DNA from: Blattabacterium cuenoti
Lineage (GTDB): Bacteria; Bacteroidota; Bacteroidia; Flavobacteriales; Blattabacteriaceae
NCBI RefSeq assembly: GCF_014252375.1
Contig: NZ_CP059221.1
Span: forward strand, 62,001 to 126,000
Direction: 5' to 3'
DNA: 64,000 bases
Under the pieces are notes generated by a model. It saw only the letters and a program-made list of their open reading frames with translations. It was not told where the DNA came from and ran no database searches. The stretch's first letter is position 1; the number at the start of each line of letters is the position of its first letter. Below are positions 9,305 to 19,433 of this stretch, piece after piece. A program made the position numbers and the translations under genes.

Positions 9305-10463
9305 AGAAAAATTTGATAAAGAATCATTTAAATCATTTATTAAATCTTCTACATTTTCTATTCCTATTGACAAACGAATAAGAGAATCTTCTATTCCTAC
9401 CTTTTTTCTTATATTTGGTGGTGTAGATTTATGCGTCATAGTTGCAGGATGACAAATTAAACTTTTTGTACCTCCTAAGCTTTCAGCTAATTTAAATATT
9501 CTTGTTGATGAAACAAATTTTTTAGCATTATATATAGTATTTTTATATAAACTAAAAGAAATAATACCTCCAAAATATTTTTGTTGTTTTAATGCAATTA
9601 AATAGTTTTTATTACTAGACAATCCGGGATAATAAACTGTTTTTATAACAGTATCTTTTTTTTTCTCTAAAAAACGTGCAATTTTATAAGCATTATAAGA
9701 TTGTTTTTTCATTCTTAAAAATAAAGTTTGACATCCTCGTATAGTTAACCAACAATCCATTGGAGATAATATACCTCCTGTTGAATTTTGTATATATTTT
9801 AACTTTTCATATAAATTTATATTTTTTACAGTAACTAATCCAGCCAATACATCAGAATGTCCTGATAAATATTTAGTTGCACTATGTATAACAATATCTG
9901 CTCCTAATTTAATTGGATTTTGTATAACAGGAGATGAAAAAGTATTATCTACTACAATTAGTATATTATTATTAATTTTTTTTGAAATTTCACATATTTT
10001 TTTTATATCTGAAACTTTTAAAGTTGGATTGGTAGGAGATTCTATCCATATTAATTTTGGATTTTTCAATTTTGAAATTAATGAAATTAATTTATCCAAA
10101 ATAGTCATATCTACATAATGAGTTCTAATTCCAAATTTTTCATATAAATTTAGTAATCTAAAAGTTCCTCCATATATATCATCTACTGCTATTATTTCAT
10201 CATTATATTTTAATAATTTTATTGTTGCTTCAATAGATGCTAATCCAGAAGAAAATGCTAAACTGCCAAAACCATATTCTAATTTTGTAATTAATTTCTC
10301 TAAAATTTTTCTTGTAGGATTATTAGTTCTTGTATAATCAAATCCTTTATGAACTCCTGGAGAATTTTGCACATTAAGTAGATGTCTGATATATTGGAGT
10401 AGAAATTGCACCAGTAAGAGGATCTGATTGTACTCTTTGAATAAGTCTTGTTTCTTCCTTCAT
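9299..10463 (-). pseudogene. metB: Cystathionine gamma-synthase/lyase family gene with an N-terminal frameshift
   Basis: The natural start appears to be the ATG at 10461-10463, encoding MKEETRLIQRVQSDPL and then PIYQTST. The frame then meets a stop (TAA at 10375-10377). Removing one A at about 10374-10375 rejoins it to VQNSPGVHKGFDYTR and an otherwise intact frame to 9299, giving 387 residues, the normal family length. The PLP lysine motif SATKYLSGHSD is intact. These enzymes act in methionine synthesis or transsulfuration; which reaction cannot be told by eye. A GTG at 10409-10411 in the shifted frame could start a 370-residue protein lacking the native N terminus. The lesion is not in a homopolymer, so it is either true inactivation or a sequence error. 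Symbol is tentative. Confidence 0.75.
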
Positions 10464-10579
10464 AAATTAATTTTTTAAATTATACAAATTTACTATTTCA
10501 ATTTTGTAAAAAATAAAAATAATTAATATTAAAAAAAATATTTTAATATTAGTTAAATCATCTATTAAAAAACATAAAT

Positions 10580-11617
10580 TTGTTTATATATATAATAATA
10601 ATGATTATAAGATCAATTAAATTAATTTTTATTTATTTTATTATATTATTTAATAATAATAATTATGAAAAAAATAGCGATATAAATATATCTGATATTA
10701 TTTTTCATCATATTAGTGATTCACATAATTTAAATTTTTCTAAAAAAAAAAATATTTATATTCCATTACCTATTATATTATGGAATAATGGATTAGAATT
10801 ATTTTTATCATCTAATAAAAAAATATTTAAAGGTACTAATGGATATTATCGATTATTTAAAGAAAATATTTATATAACTAATAAATATGGGACATTAAAT
10901 TTTATTAATGGAAGTCCATCTAATAAAAAACCATTAGATTTATCTATAACTAAAAATGTATTATATACTTTTTATTCATCTATTTTATTAATACTTATTT
11001 TTATTTATATGAAAAATAAATATAATAACAAATTAAAATTAAATTGGAAATTTGGATCTTTATTAGAATATATTATAATATTTATTAGAGATAAAATAGC
11101 AATTCCTTATATAGGAAAAAATATGTATAAAAAATATTTAAAATTTTTATTATCTTTATTTTTCTTTATACTAATAAATAATTTATTAGGTATAATCCCA
11201 GGATTTCCAAATATTACTGGTAATATTAATACTACATTTTCTTTATCTTTAATTACATTTTTTATAACAATTTTAAATAGTAAAAAATATTATTGGAAAC
11301 ATATACTTTGGATGCCAAAAGCTCCTATTTTAGTAAAACTAATGTTAGCCCCTATAGAATTAATATCATTATTTATACGTCCATTAACATTATGTATTAG
11401 ATTATTTTCTAATATAATGGCTGGTCATATTTTAATTTTAAGTTTTATTTGTCTTATTTTTATATTTAAAAATATTTTTGTTATTGGATTTTCTATATTT
11501 TTTGGTTCTTTTATCTCTCTATTGGAAATTATGGTATCATTTTTACAATCTTTTATATTTACAAATTTGTCTGCATTAATGATAGGTATGTCTATTAAAA
11601 AAGATTATAACAATTAA
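10580..11617 (+). CDS. atpB: ATP synthase F0 subunit a
   Basis: This is the proton-channel subunit. The conserved stretch LCIRLFSNIMAGH contains the essential arginine that faces the ring, and the C terminus has the expected hydrophobic helices. The frame opens at a TTG at 10580, but the ATG at 10601 is the better start because it begins a hydrophobic leader (residues 1-17). The long N-terminal extension of over 100 residues before the first core helix is common in Bacteroidetes. It heads the run atpB-E-F-H-A-G. Confidence 0.92.
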   Translation: MFIYIIIMIIRSIKLIFIYFIILFNNNNYEKNSDINISDIIFHHISDSHNLNFSKKKNIYIPLPIILWNNGLELFLSSNKKIFKGTNGYYRLFKENIYITNKYGTLNFINGSPSNKKPLDLSITKNVLYTFYSSILLILIFIYMKNKYNNKLKLNWKFGSLLEYIIIFIRDKIAIPYIGKNMYKKYLKFLLSLFFFILINNLLGIIPGFPNITGNINTTFSLSLITFFITILNSKKYYWKHILWMPKAPILVKLMLAPIELISLFIRPLTLCIRLFSNIMAGHILILSFICLIFIFKNIFVIGFSIFFGSFISLLEIMVSFLQSFIFTNLSALMIGMSIKKDYNN

Positions 11618-11863
<246 letters not shown>

Positions 11864-11873
11864 TAATTTAACA

Positions 11874-12362
11874 ATGGATATAACTACTCCTTCTTTTGGA
11901 TTAATATTTTGGAATATTATAATATTTTTAATATTAGTATTCATTCTTTCCAAATTTGCTTGGAGTCCAATTATTGATTTTATTGATAAAAGAGAAAAAA
12001 AAATAATTGATTCTATTGAAAAAGCAAATTTATTAGAACACAAATTAAATGAAATAGAAAAAGAAAAAAATATTATTTTAAAAAATGCTTATGAAGAAAA
12101 AGATAGAATTATAAAAGAAACAATTAAAATAAAAAAAAATATAAAATTAAAGGCAATAAAAGATGGAATAGTAGAAAAAAGAAATATAATAAAAAATTCT
12201 AAAAAAATTATTGATGAAGAAAGGGAAAAATCTTTCAATTTATTAAAAAATGAAATAAAATCTATATCAATTATAATAGCAGAAAAAATATTAAAAAAAG
12301 AATTAGAAAAAGATATTAAACAAGAAAGTTTTATTAAATTTTTAACTGAAAAATACAAATAA
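11874..12362 (+). CDS. atpF: ATP synthase F0 subunit b
   Basis: The start chosen is the ATG at 11874 (MDITTPSFGLIFWNII), 10 nt after the atpE stop; the frame extends up to 11847 but that would overlap atpE. The protein of 162 residues has one N-terminal membrane helix and then a long charged Lys/Glu-rich coiled coil forming the peripheral stalk. It joins the F0 sector to the F1 head through the delta subunit encoded next. Confidence 0.93.
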   Translation: MDITTPSFGLIFWNIIIFLILVFILSKFAWSPIIDFIDKREKKIIDSIEKANLLEHKLNEIEKEKNIILKNAYEEKDRIIKETIKIKKNIKLKAIKDGIVEKRNIIKNSKKIIDEEREKSFNLLKNEIKSISIIIAEKILKKELEKDIKQESFIKFLTEKYK

Positions 12363-12375
12363 ATAACTTTTTTTA

Positions 12376-12894
12376 ATGGAAAAAGTAGTTAAACATTATG
12401 CTATTACTCTTTTTGATATAATTGATAGTGATAGCTCAAAAAGTAAATATCATATTAATATAATAAATTTATATTTTTTTTTACAAAAAAATTATTTTTT
12501 TGAAAAAATAATTTCTTCTAATTTTATAAAAAAAAATAAAAAAATAATAATTATAAAAAATATATTTAATAATATTTTTATATATAATTTTTTAAAAATT
12601 TTAATAATTAATGATAGAATTTTTTTATTAAAAAAAATTCTATCAGAATATAAAAAAATATATAATATAAAGAAAAAAAATATTATCAAATGCATATTAA
12701 TTACTGCAGTTCCAATAAATAAAAAAATACAAAAAATGATAGCAAGAAAAATAATAAATGATAAAAAAAAAGAATTTATTATAGTTAATAATATAAATAA
12801 AGATATTATTGGAGGATTTTTATTTATTAATAAATATAGAGAATGGGATTTCAGTATAAAAAGATGTCTTAATGAAATTAATAAAAAAATATAA
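12376..12894 (+). CDS. atpH: ATP synthase F1 subunit delta
   Basis: This 172-residue protein is very rich in Lys, Ile and Asn and is poorly conserved. The N-terminal KVVKHYAITLFDI and C-terminal DIIGGFLFINKYREWDFSIKR segments match the two ends of the delta/OSCP family. It connects the peripheral stalk to F1. Position between atpF and atpA is decisive; the stop is immediately followed by the atpA ATG. Confidence 0.9.
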   Translation: MEKVVKHYAITLFDIIDSDSSKSKYHINIINLYFFLQKNYFFEKIISSNFIKKNKKIIIIKNIFNNIFIYNFLKILIINDRIFLLKKILSEYKKIYNIKKKNIIKCILITAVPINKKIQKMIARKIINDKKKEFIIVNNINKDIIGGFLFINKYREWDFSIKRCLNEINKKI

Positions 12895-14514
12895 ATGTCA
12901 GACATAAAATATTCTGAAATATCTTCAATTTTAAAAAAACATTTATCTGATTTCGAAATAGAATCAAAAATATCTGAATATGGAATAGTGGTTCAAATTG
13001 GAGATGGAATAGTTAGATCTTTTGGTTTAGATAATTCATTTTATGGAGAAATAGTAGAATTTGATAAAAATAAAATAAAAGGAATAATTTTAAATCTGGA
13101 AGAAGATCATGTTGGTATTGTATTACTTAATTCTTCACGATGTACAATAAAAGAAGGAGATATTGTAAGAAGAACAAAAAAACCTTTTTTTATTAAAGTA
13201 GGAGAAGGATTATTAGGACGTGTTATTAATACATTAGGAGATCCTATTGATGAAAGAGGACCCATAAGTGGAAATTTATTTGAAGTTCCAATTGAAAGAA
13301 AAGCCCCCGGTGTAATTTATAGAGAACCAGTAAAAGAACCGTTACAAACTGGTATAAAATTCATAGATTCTATGATACCTATAGGAAAAGGGCAAAGAGA
13401 GTTAATTATTGGAGATAGACAAACTGGTAAAACATCTATAGCTATAGATACTATTATTAATCAAAAAAAATTTTTTAAAAAAAATCCTGTTTATTGTATT
13501 TATGTAGCAATAGGACAAAAAGGTTCAACTATAGCTAGAATAAAAAAAATATTAGAAGAAAATGATGCAATGGATTATACTGTTATAGTTTCTTCTAATG
13601 CAAATGATCCTGCATCAATGCAGGTTTATGCCCCTTTTTCTGGTACTGCTATAGGAGAATATTTTAGAGATATAGGTAAATCTGCCTTAGTTATATACGA
13701 TGATTTATCTAAACAAGCTATCTCTTATAGAGAAATATCCTTATTGTTAAGAAGACCACCTGGAAGAGAAGCATATCCTGGAGATGTGTTTTATTTACAT
13801 TCACGTTTATTAGAGAGATCATCTAAAATTATAAAAGATAAATCTATAGCTGAAAAAATGAATGATATACCAAAATCTACAAAAATGTTTGTAAAAGGAG
13901 GTGGATCATTAACAGCTATTCCAATTATAGAAACACAATCAGGAGATATTTCAGCTTATATACCAACTAATATAATTTCCATAACTGATGGACAAATTTT
14001 TTTAGAAAAAGAATTATTTAATTCAGGAATACGTCCAGCAATAAATGAAAGTATTTCTGTATCTAGAGTAGGAGGTAATGCACAAATTAATTCTATGAGA
14101 AAAATATCTTCAACTTTAAAATTAAATCAAGCTCAATTTAAAGAATTAGAATCATTTTCAAAATTTGGGTCAGAATTAGATTCATCTACTATGAAAATTT
14201 TGAAAAAGGGAAGAATAAATGTAGAGATATTAAAACAAGAAGAATTAAATCCATATGAAATTTCTGATCAAATTGCAATAATTTATATTGGAACTAAAAA
14301 TATACTAGAAAATATTTCAATAAATAAAATAAATATTTTTGAAAAAAAATATTTATTTATTTTAAATAAGAAATATAAAAAATTATTAGAATCATTAAAA
14401 AACGGTATCATTAATAATGATATATCTAAAAAATTAGAAAATATAGCTTTAAATATAGTAAAAGATATAAAAGAAAACGATAATTATTCTAATGTCAAAT
14501 TTAAAAGAGATTAA
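12895..14514 (+). CDS. atpA: ATP synthase F1 subunit alpha
   Basis: This 539-residue protein carries the P-loop GDRQTGKTS near residue 173, the DDLSKQA segment and the alpha-subunit [14 protein letters not shown] block. It forms the non-catalytic nucleotide-binding sites of F1. The C-terminal 40 residues are a lysine-rich extension that overlaps the atpG start by 23 nt. The gene starts directly after atpH with no gap. Confidence 0.97.
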   Translation: MSDIKYSEISSILKKHLSDFEIESKISEYGIVVQIGDGIVRSFGLDNSFYGEIVEFDKNKIKGIILNLEEDHVGIVLLNSSRCTIKEGDIVRRTKKPFFIKVGEGLLGRVINTLGDPIDERGPISGNLFEVPIERKAPGVIYREPVKEPLQTGIKFIDSMIPIGKGQRELIIGDRQTGKTSIAIDTIINQKKFFKKNPVYCIYVAIGQKGSTIARIKKILEENDAMDYTVIVSSNANDPASMQVYAPFSGTAIGEYFRDIGKSALVIYDDLSKQAISYREISLLLRRPPGREAYPGDVFYLHSRLLERSSKIIKDKSIAEKMNDIPKSTKMFVKGGGSLTAIPIIETQSGDISAYIPTNIISITDGQIFLEKELFNSGIRPAINESISVSRVGGNAQINSMRKISSTLKLNQAQFKELESFSKFGSELDSSTMKILKKGRINVEILKQEELNPYEISDQIAIIYIGTKNILENISINKINIFEKKYLFILNKKYKKLLESLKNGIINNDISKKLENIALNIVKDIKENDNYSNVKFKRD

Positions 14515-15328
14515 AAAAAAAATATATTCAATTGATTCAGTTATCAAAACAACCGAAGCAATGAAAATGATTTCTATATCAGAACTTAAAAAATATAAAA
14601 AATTTTTAAATCATATTATTATATATATGGATTATATGAAATCATTATTTATAGATTTGATAAAACTAGAGAAAAGAAGTTTTTTACTAAAAAAAAAAAA
14701 AATTGGAAAAAAATTATTTATATTATTTACCTCAGACAAAGGACTATGTGGCTCTTTTAATAATTTAATTTTTGAAAAATTAGGAAAAATATGTAGAGTT
14801 ATTAAAGAAAAAAATTTTTTATTTTTTTCTATAGGGAAAAAAGGAATTGATTTTATATATGAAAAAAAATTAAATAATTATTGGGATTATACTTTTTCAA
14901 TAAAAAAAATTAAAATTTTTGTAAAAAAGATAATAAATGATTTTTATACTAATAAAGTATCATCTATATACTTAATTTATCACAAAAATATAGAAAAAAA
15001 TATTTTTATAGAAAAACTATTACCAATAGTTTTTAATGAAAAAAAATATTTAAAATTTAGTATAAATCCAATTTTAGAATCATCATCAAAAGAAATATTT
15101 AGATATTTTATTAATAATTTTATTGAAATAAAATTAAAAAAAGTTTTTTTGGAATCTATATTATGTGAACATACATTTCGTATGATTTCTATGAATAAAG
15201 CAACAGAAAATTCTTATGATATTAAAAGAAATTTGATATTGAATTATAATAAAGAAAGACAAAATACTATAACAAAAGAAATATTAGAAATTATAAGTGG
15301 ATTAGAATCAGTTAAAACAAATAATTAA
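14492..15328 (+). CDS. atpG: ATP synthase F1 subunit gamma
   Basis: This 278-residue central-stalk subunit has the N-terminal [23 protein letters not shown] helix region (positions 14495-14563), the [12 protein letters not shown] motif near residues 84-95 and the C-terminal [11 protein letters not shown] and [12 protein letters not shown] helix. It overlaps atpA by 23 nt. A run of 14 adenines at 14689-14702 lies in the coding frame and encodes lysines. The beta and epsilon subunit genes do not follow, since trpS is next. Confidence 0.94.
   Translation: MSNLKEIKKKIYSIDSVIKTTEAMKMISISELKKYKKFLNHIIIYMDYMKSLFIDLIKLEKRSFLLKKKKIGKKLFILFTSDKGLCGSFNNLIFEKLGKICRVIKEKNFLFFSIGKKGIDFIYEKKLNNYWDYTFSIKKIKIFVKKIINDFYTNKVSSIYLIYHKNIEKNIFIEKLLPIVFNEKKYLKFSINPILESSSKEIFRYFINNFIEIKLKKVFLESILCEHTFRMISMNKATENSYDIKRNLILNYNKERQNTITKEILEIISGLESVKTNN
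14689..14702 (+). repeat. A14 homopolymer inside atpG
   Basis: Fourteen consecutive adenines lie in frame in atpG, between a leucine and an isoleucine codon. The reading frame is intact at the length shown here. Tracts of this length are prone to polymerase slippage, and comparable shorter tracts break the frames of rnpA and the deaminase gene elsewhere in the window. Confidence 0.9.
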
Positions 15329-15337
15329 TAATATTTT

Positions 15338-16333
15338 ATGAAAAGAAATATTATGTTAACAGGAATAAGAAGTACTGGAATCCCACATTTAGGTAATATC
15401 TTAAGTGTTATTATTCCATCTATTAACATGTCTAATAATAAAAAAGTTAATTCATCATTTATATTTATAGCAGATCTACACTCTTTAATAGATGAAAATA
15501 ACACTAAAAATAGTGTTTATCAAATTATATCTACATGGTTATCATTTGGATTAAATATAAATTATTGTTTATTTTATAGACAATCTGATATAGCATCAGA
15601 AGTAACAGAACTTGCATGGTACTTTAGTTGTTTTTTTTCTTATAGACGATTAAAATTATCTCATTCTTTCAAAGAAAGAATTTACAATAAAAAAAATGAA
15701 AAAATAAATGTTGGTTTATTTATTTATCCAATATTGATGGCAGCAGATATTTTATTATTTGATGGATCAATTATTCCTATAGGTAAAGATCAAATACAAC
15801 ATATAGAAATTGCTAGACGTATAGCTAAAATTTTTAATAAAAAAATAAATAATAAAATATTTACAATACCAAATGCATTTTTAAAAGAAAAATATTCATA
15901 TATTATTGGAATAGATGGAAATAAAATGAGTAAATCAAAACGTAATTATATTAATATTTTTTCTTCAAAAGAAGAGTTAAAAAAACAAATACTTAAAATA
16001 CGTACAGATAGTAAATCCTTGAATGATAAAAAAAATCCAAATAATAATTCTATTATATCCATATATAGATTAATTGCTCCTTATAATAAAGTAAAAGAAA
16101 TGGAAAAAAAATATAAACTTGGAGGATATGGATATTTGGAATCTAAAATGGAATTATATAATTATATTATGAAAAAATTTTCAGAAGAAAGAAATAAATT
16201 TATTTATTATATGAATAATAAAAAATTATTAGATGATATTCTATTTTTTGGAGCAAAAAAAGCGAAAATTATAGCTAAAAAAAAATTAAATTTCATTAGA
16301 AAAAATTTAAATTTTAATTCATTAATTTTGTAA
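15338..16333 (+). CDS. trpS: Tryptophanyl-tRNA synthetase
   Basis: This 331-residue class I synthetase has the HIGH-type motif HLGN at residues 17-20, the GKDQIQHIEIARRIA block and the KMSKS motif near residues 196-200. It charges tRNA-Trp. It begins 9 nt after atpG, so it may ride on the ATP synthase transcript. Length is normal for the family. The C-terminal third is lysine rich. Confidence 0.94.
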   Translation: MKRNIMLTGIRSTGIPHLGNILSVIIPSINMSNNKKVNSSFIFIADLHSLIDENNTKNSVYQIISTWLSFGLNINYCLFYRQSDIASEVTELAWYFSCFFSYRRLKLSHSFKERIYNKKNEKINVGLFIYPILMAADILLFDGSIIPIGKDQIQHIEIARRIAKIFNKKINNKIFTIPNAFLKEKYSYIIGIDGNKMSKSKRNYINIFSSKEELKKQILKIRTDSKSLNDKKNPNNNSIISIYRLIAPYNKVKEMEKKYKLGGYGYLESKMELYNYIMKKFSEERNKFIYYMNNKKLLDDILFFGAKKAKIIAKKKLNFIRKNLNFNSLIL

Positions 16334-16377
16334 TATAATATAATATAAAATAATAAATAAAGTAAAAATACTTTATT

Positions 16378-16977
16378 ATGTATACAATTAATAAAAAAAA
16401 TACTGAAAATACTATTAATAATTTTTCTAATTCTGATAATAAAAATAAAGAAAAAGAAAGTATTAGTTCAACTAAAAAAAATACTAATAATGAAAAAAAT
16501 AAAATAAAAGAAATAAAATTATTGGAAGAAAAATTAGAAAAATTAGAAGAAAAATTAGAAAAAGAAAAAGATAAATTTTTACGTTTATTTGCAGAATTTG
16601 AAAATTATAAAAAACGTATAAAAAAAGAGAAACTTGATATATTTAGTATTATTAATGAACAAATAATAATTGACTTGATACCTATTTTAGATGATTTTGA
16701 AAGAGGAATAAAAGAACTAAAAAAAGAACAAGAGAAATCAATTGTAAAAGGAATATCATTAATACAAAATAAACTTATTAAAATATTAAAAGAAAAAGGA
16801 CTTGATAAAATAAAAATAAAAAAAGGTGACGAATTTAATACAGACATTCATGAAGCAATCACGCAAATTCCTACTATTAAAGAAAATTTAAAAGGTAAAA
16901 TTATTGATATTATAGAAGATGGATATGTCTTAAAAGAAAAAGTAATAAGACATGCCAAAGTTATTACTGGAAAATAA
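16378..16977 (+). CDS. grpE: GrpE nucleotide exchange factor
   Basis: This 199-residue protein has a disordered Asn/Lys N terminus, a long coiled coil (about residues 40-90) and a C-terminal beta domain with FNTDIHEAITQIP and a final VIRHAKVITGK, the GrpE signature. It releases ADP from DnaK. It precedes dnaJ by 34 nt, a typical Bacteroidetes grpE-dnaJ pair; dnaK is not in the window. Confidence 0.95.
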   Translation: MYTINKKNTENTINNFSNSDNKNKEKESISSTKKNTNNEKNKIKEIKLLEEKLEKLEEKLEKEKDKFLRLFAEFENYKKRIKKEKLDIFSIINEQIIIDLIPILDDFERGIKELKKEQEKSIVKGISLIQNKLIKILKEKGLDKIKIKKGDEFNTDIHEAITQIPTIKENLKGKIIDIIEDGYVLKEKVIRHAKVITGK

Positions 16978-17011
16978 TTATTAAACAAATTAAAAATAAT
17001 TTTTTTTACTC

Positions 17012-18136
17012 ATGATGAAAAAAGATTATTACAAAGTATTAGGAGTGTCTAGAAATGCTTCCTCTGAAGAAATAAAAAAAGCTTATAGAAAATTAGCAAT
17101 AAAATATCATCCAGATAAAAATTTAGATAATAAAAAAGTAGCAGAAGAGAAGTTTAAGGAAGCAGCAGAAGCATATGAAATATTGGGAAATGAAGAAAAA
17201 AGAAATAGATATGATAAATTTGGACATTCTGGAATAAAAGGTAGTTATGGTGCATCAAGTGGTGGAATGAATATGGAAGATATTTTTACTAATTTTGGTG
17301 ATATTTTTGCTGACGCTTTTGGAGATGGATTTTCAAATTTTGGATTTGGAAAATCTTCTAAAAGAAAAACTATAAAAGGTAGTGATTTAAGAATAAGAGT
17401 AAAATTAACTTTGGAAGAAATAGCAAATGGTACAGAAAAAAAAGTTAAAGTAAAAAGGTTAAAAGCAGCAAAAGGAGTAAAAATAAGAAATTGTACGTCT
17501 TGCAATGGAAATGGTCAAAAAATTAGAGTAACTAATACTATATTAGGTAGAATGCAAACTACTACACAATGCAGTTCATGTTATGGTACAGGTAAAAGAG
17601 CAGAAAATATACCATATGGAGCAAATAAATATGGATTAATAAAAGAAGAAGAATTAGTAGAAATAAAAATACCTGCAGGTATTACAGAAAGTATTCAATT
17701 AAAAGTTACAGAAAAAGGAAACGAAGCTCCATTTAACGGAATATCGGGGGATTTAATTGTTTTAATAGAAGAAATTCCTCACAATAATTTGAAAAGAGAA
17801 GGATCTAATTTACATTATGATCTATATATTTCTTTTTCAGATGCTATACTAGGAGCAACTAAAGAAATACCAACTATTAATGGAAGAGCAAGAATAAAAA
17901 TAGATCCTGGAACACAATCTGGAAAAACATTAAGACTAAAAAATAAGGGAATACCTAATATTGAAGGATATGGAAATGGAAGTATGTTTATTCATGTTAA
18001 TGTATGGACTCCAAAAAAAATTAATGATGAACAAAGGAAATTTTTTGAAAAAATGAAAAAAAACGAAAACTTTCTACCACATCCTGGAAATACAGAAAAA
18101 TCTTTTTTTGATAAAGTAAGAGAAATGTTTTCTTAA
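17012..18136 (+). CDS. dnaJ: DnaJ co-chaperone with reduced zinc finger
   Basis: This 374-residue type I Hsp40 has a J domain with the HPD motif at residues 33-35, a Gly/Phe-rich linker (about 73-115), a zinc region, and the two C-terminal substrate-binding domains. Only two CxxCxGxG motifs are present (CTSCNGNG near residue 161, CSSCYGTG near residue 187) rather than four, so one zinc site is expected. I recall this reduced form as common in Flavobacteriia, so it is probably lineage-typical rather than decay. ATG-ATG at 17012 gives a choice of two adjacent starts. It stimulates DnaK ATPase. Confidence 0.95.
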   Translation: MMKKDYYKVLGVSRNASSEEIKKAYRKLAIKYHPDKNLDNKKVAEEKFKEAAEAYEILGNEEKRNRYDKFGHSGIKGSYGASSGGMNMEDIFTNFGDIFADAFGDGFSNFGFGKSSKRKTIKGSDLRIRVKLTLEEIANGTEKKVKVKRLKAAKGVKIRNCTSCNGNGQKIRVTNTILGRMQTTTQCSSCYGTGKRAENIPYGANKYGLIKEEELVEIKIPAGITESIQLKVTEKGNEAPFNGISGDLIVLIEEIPHNNLKREGSNLHYDLYISFSDAILGATKEIPTINGRARIKIDPGTQSGKTLRLKNKGIPNIEGYGNGSMFIHVNVWTPKKINDEQRKFFEKMKKNENFLPHPGNTEKSFFDKVREMFS

Positions 18137-18140
18137 AAAA

Positions 18141-19316
18141 ATGAAAAAAACAGTTGTTGTGGCTTTATCAGGGGGTGTAGATTCTAGTGTATCAGCATTA
18201 ATTCTTAAAAATAATGGATATAATGTTATTGGATTGTTTATGAATAATTGGGAAGATATTAACTATGATTGTTCATTAAAAAACGATAGTATATATGCAA
18301 TGATTGTAGCTAATAAATTAAATATTCCCTTTCAGATAGTAGAAATGAAAAAAGAATATAATAAGTATATAGTAAATTATATGTTTAATGAATACAAAAT
18401 AGGTAATACACCAAATCCTGATATTTTATGCAATGAAAAAATTAAATTTGATTTATTTTTAAAAATAGCAATTAAAAATTTTAATGCAGATTTTATTGCC
18501 ACTGGACATTATGTTAATAAAATAATAACAATAGATAATAAAAAAAAAACTTATAGAATAAAAATAGGAAAAGACTTAAATAAAGATCAATCTTATTTTT
18601 TATGTAGACTTAATCAAATGCAATTAAAAAAATCATTATTCCCATTAGGGATGTTAACAAAAAAATATGTTAGAAAAATAGCTAAAAATAATGGATTATG
18701 TAATGCATATAAAAAAGATTCTCAAGGTTTGTGTTTTATTGGAAAAATAACTTTATCTAAATTTCTTCATACTAGAATTAATCCAAAAAAAGGAAAAATT
18801 ATTTATATAGAATCTAATTATAAAAAATTTAATAATGAAAAAAATAAAAATTATTCTTTTGAAAAATTAATTTTATTATCTAAAAAAAATAAATATAAAG
18901 AATCAGATGGAAAAATAATAGGATATCATAAAGGAGCATATTTATTTACCATAGGACAAAGAAAGGGAATATCAATAGGAGGATTTAAGTATCCTCTTTT
19001 CGTAATTGATACTGATATTAAAAATAATATAGTATATACAGGCATGGGGAAAAATCACCCTGGATTATATAGAAAATGTCTTTTTATAAAAAAAAGAGAT
19101 ATTCATTGGATTCATAAAGATTTATTAGAAAAAAAAAAAATAAATGTTTTATCTAGAATTAGATATAGGCAACCATTACAAAAATCAATTTTATATAAAA
19201 TAAAAATAGGAATTATATTATTATTTGAAGAAATGCAATATGCAATTTCTGGAGGACAATTTGCAGTATGGTATATTAATAATGAATTAATAGGTTCTGG
19301 AATTATTTCTGAGTAA
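18141..19316 (+). CDS. mnmA: tRNA-specific 2-thiouridylase MnmA
   Basis: This 391-residue enzyme has the PP-loop SGGVDSS at residues 10-16 and the two catalytic cysteines in DILCNEK (about Cys97) and SQGLCFIG (about Cys199). It thiolates U34 of Lys, Glu and Gln tRNAs, working with MnmG (also in this window at 39494-41389) on the same wobble position. It begins 4 nt after dnaJ. An in-frame A12 run near 19129-19140 encodes part of a lysine tract. Confidence 0.95.
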   Translation: MKKTVVVALSGGVDSSVSALILKNNGYNVIGLFMNNWEDINYDCSLKNDSIYAMIVANKLNIPFQIVEMKKEYNKYIVNYMFNEYKIGNTPNPDILCNEKIKFDLFLKIAIKNFNADFIATGHYVNKIITIDNKKKTYRIKIGKDLNKDQSYFLCRLNQMQLKKSLFPLGMLTKKYVRKIAKNNGLCNAYKKDSQGLCFIGKITLSKFLHTRINPKKGKIIYIESNYKKFNNEKNKNYSFEKLILLSKKNKYKESDGKIIGYHKGAYLFTIGQRKGISIGGFKYPLFVIDTDIKNNIVYTGMGKNHPGLYRKCLFIKKRDIHWIHKDLLEKKKINVLSRIRYRQPLQKSILYKIKIGIILLFEEMQYAISGGQFAVWYINNELIGSGIISE

Positions 19317-19433
19317 TAAAATTTTTTATACTTTTGTACTAAATATTTTAAAATTTATTAAAACTAAATATAATCGAATATTACTATACTAATATTTAAT
19401 CAAATAAAATATTTATTTTCATTTTAATGATCG

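Noticed and set aside
10580-10600. TTG start for atpB
   Set aside because: The ATG at 10601 starts a better hydrophobic leader; the upstream residues are AT-rich intergenic-like sequence.
12492-12905. 137-codon hydrophobic frame opposite atpH
   Set aside because: Arises because lysine/isoleucine-rich codons read backwards as Phe/Leu/Ile; atpH is fixed by its operon position.
17012-18136. DnaJ zinc finger with two motifs as decay
   Set aside because: I recall the same reduced form in free-living Flavobacteriia, so it is probably lineage-typical.
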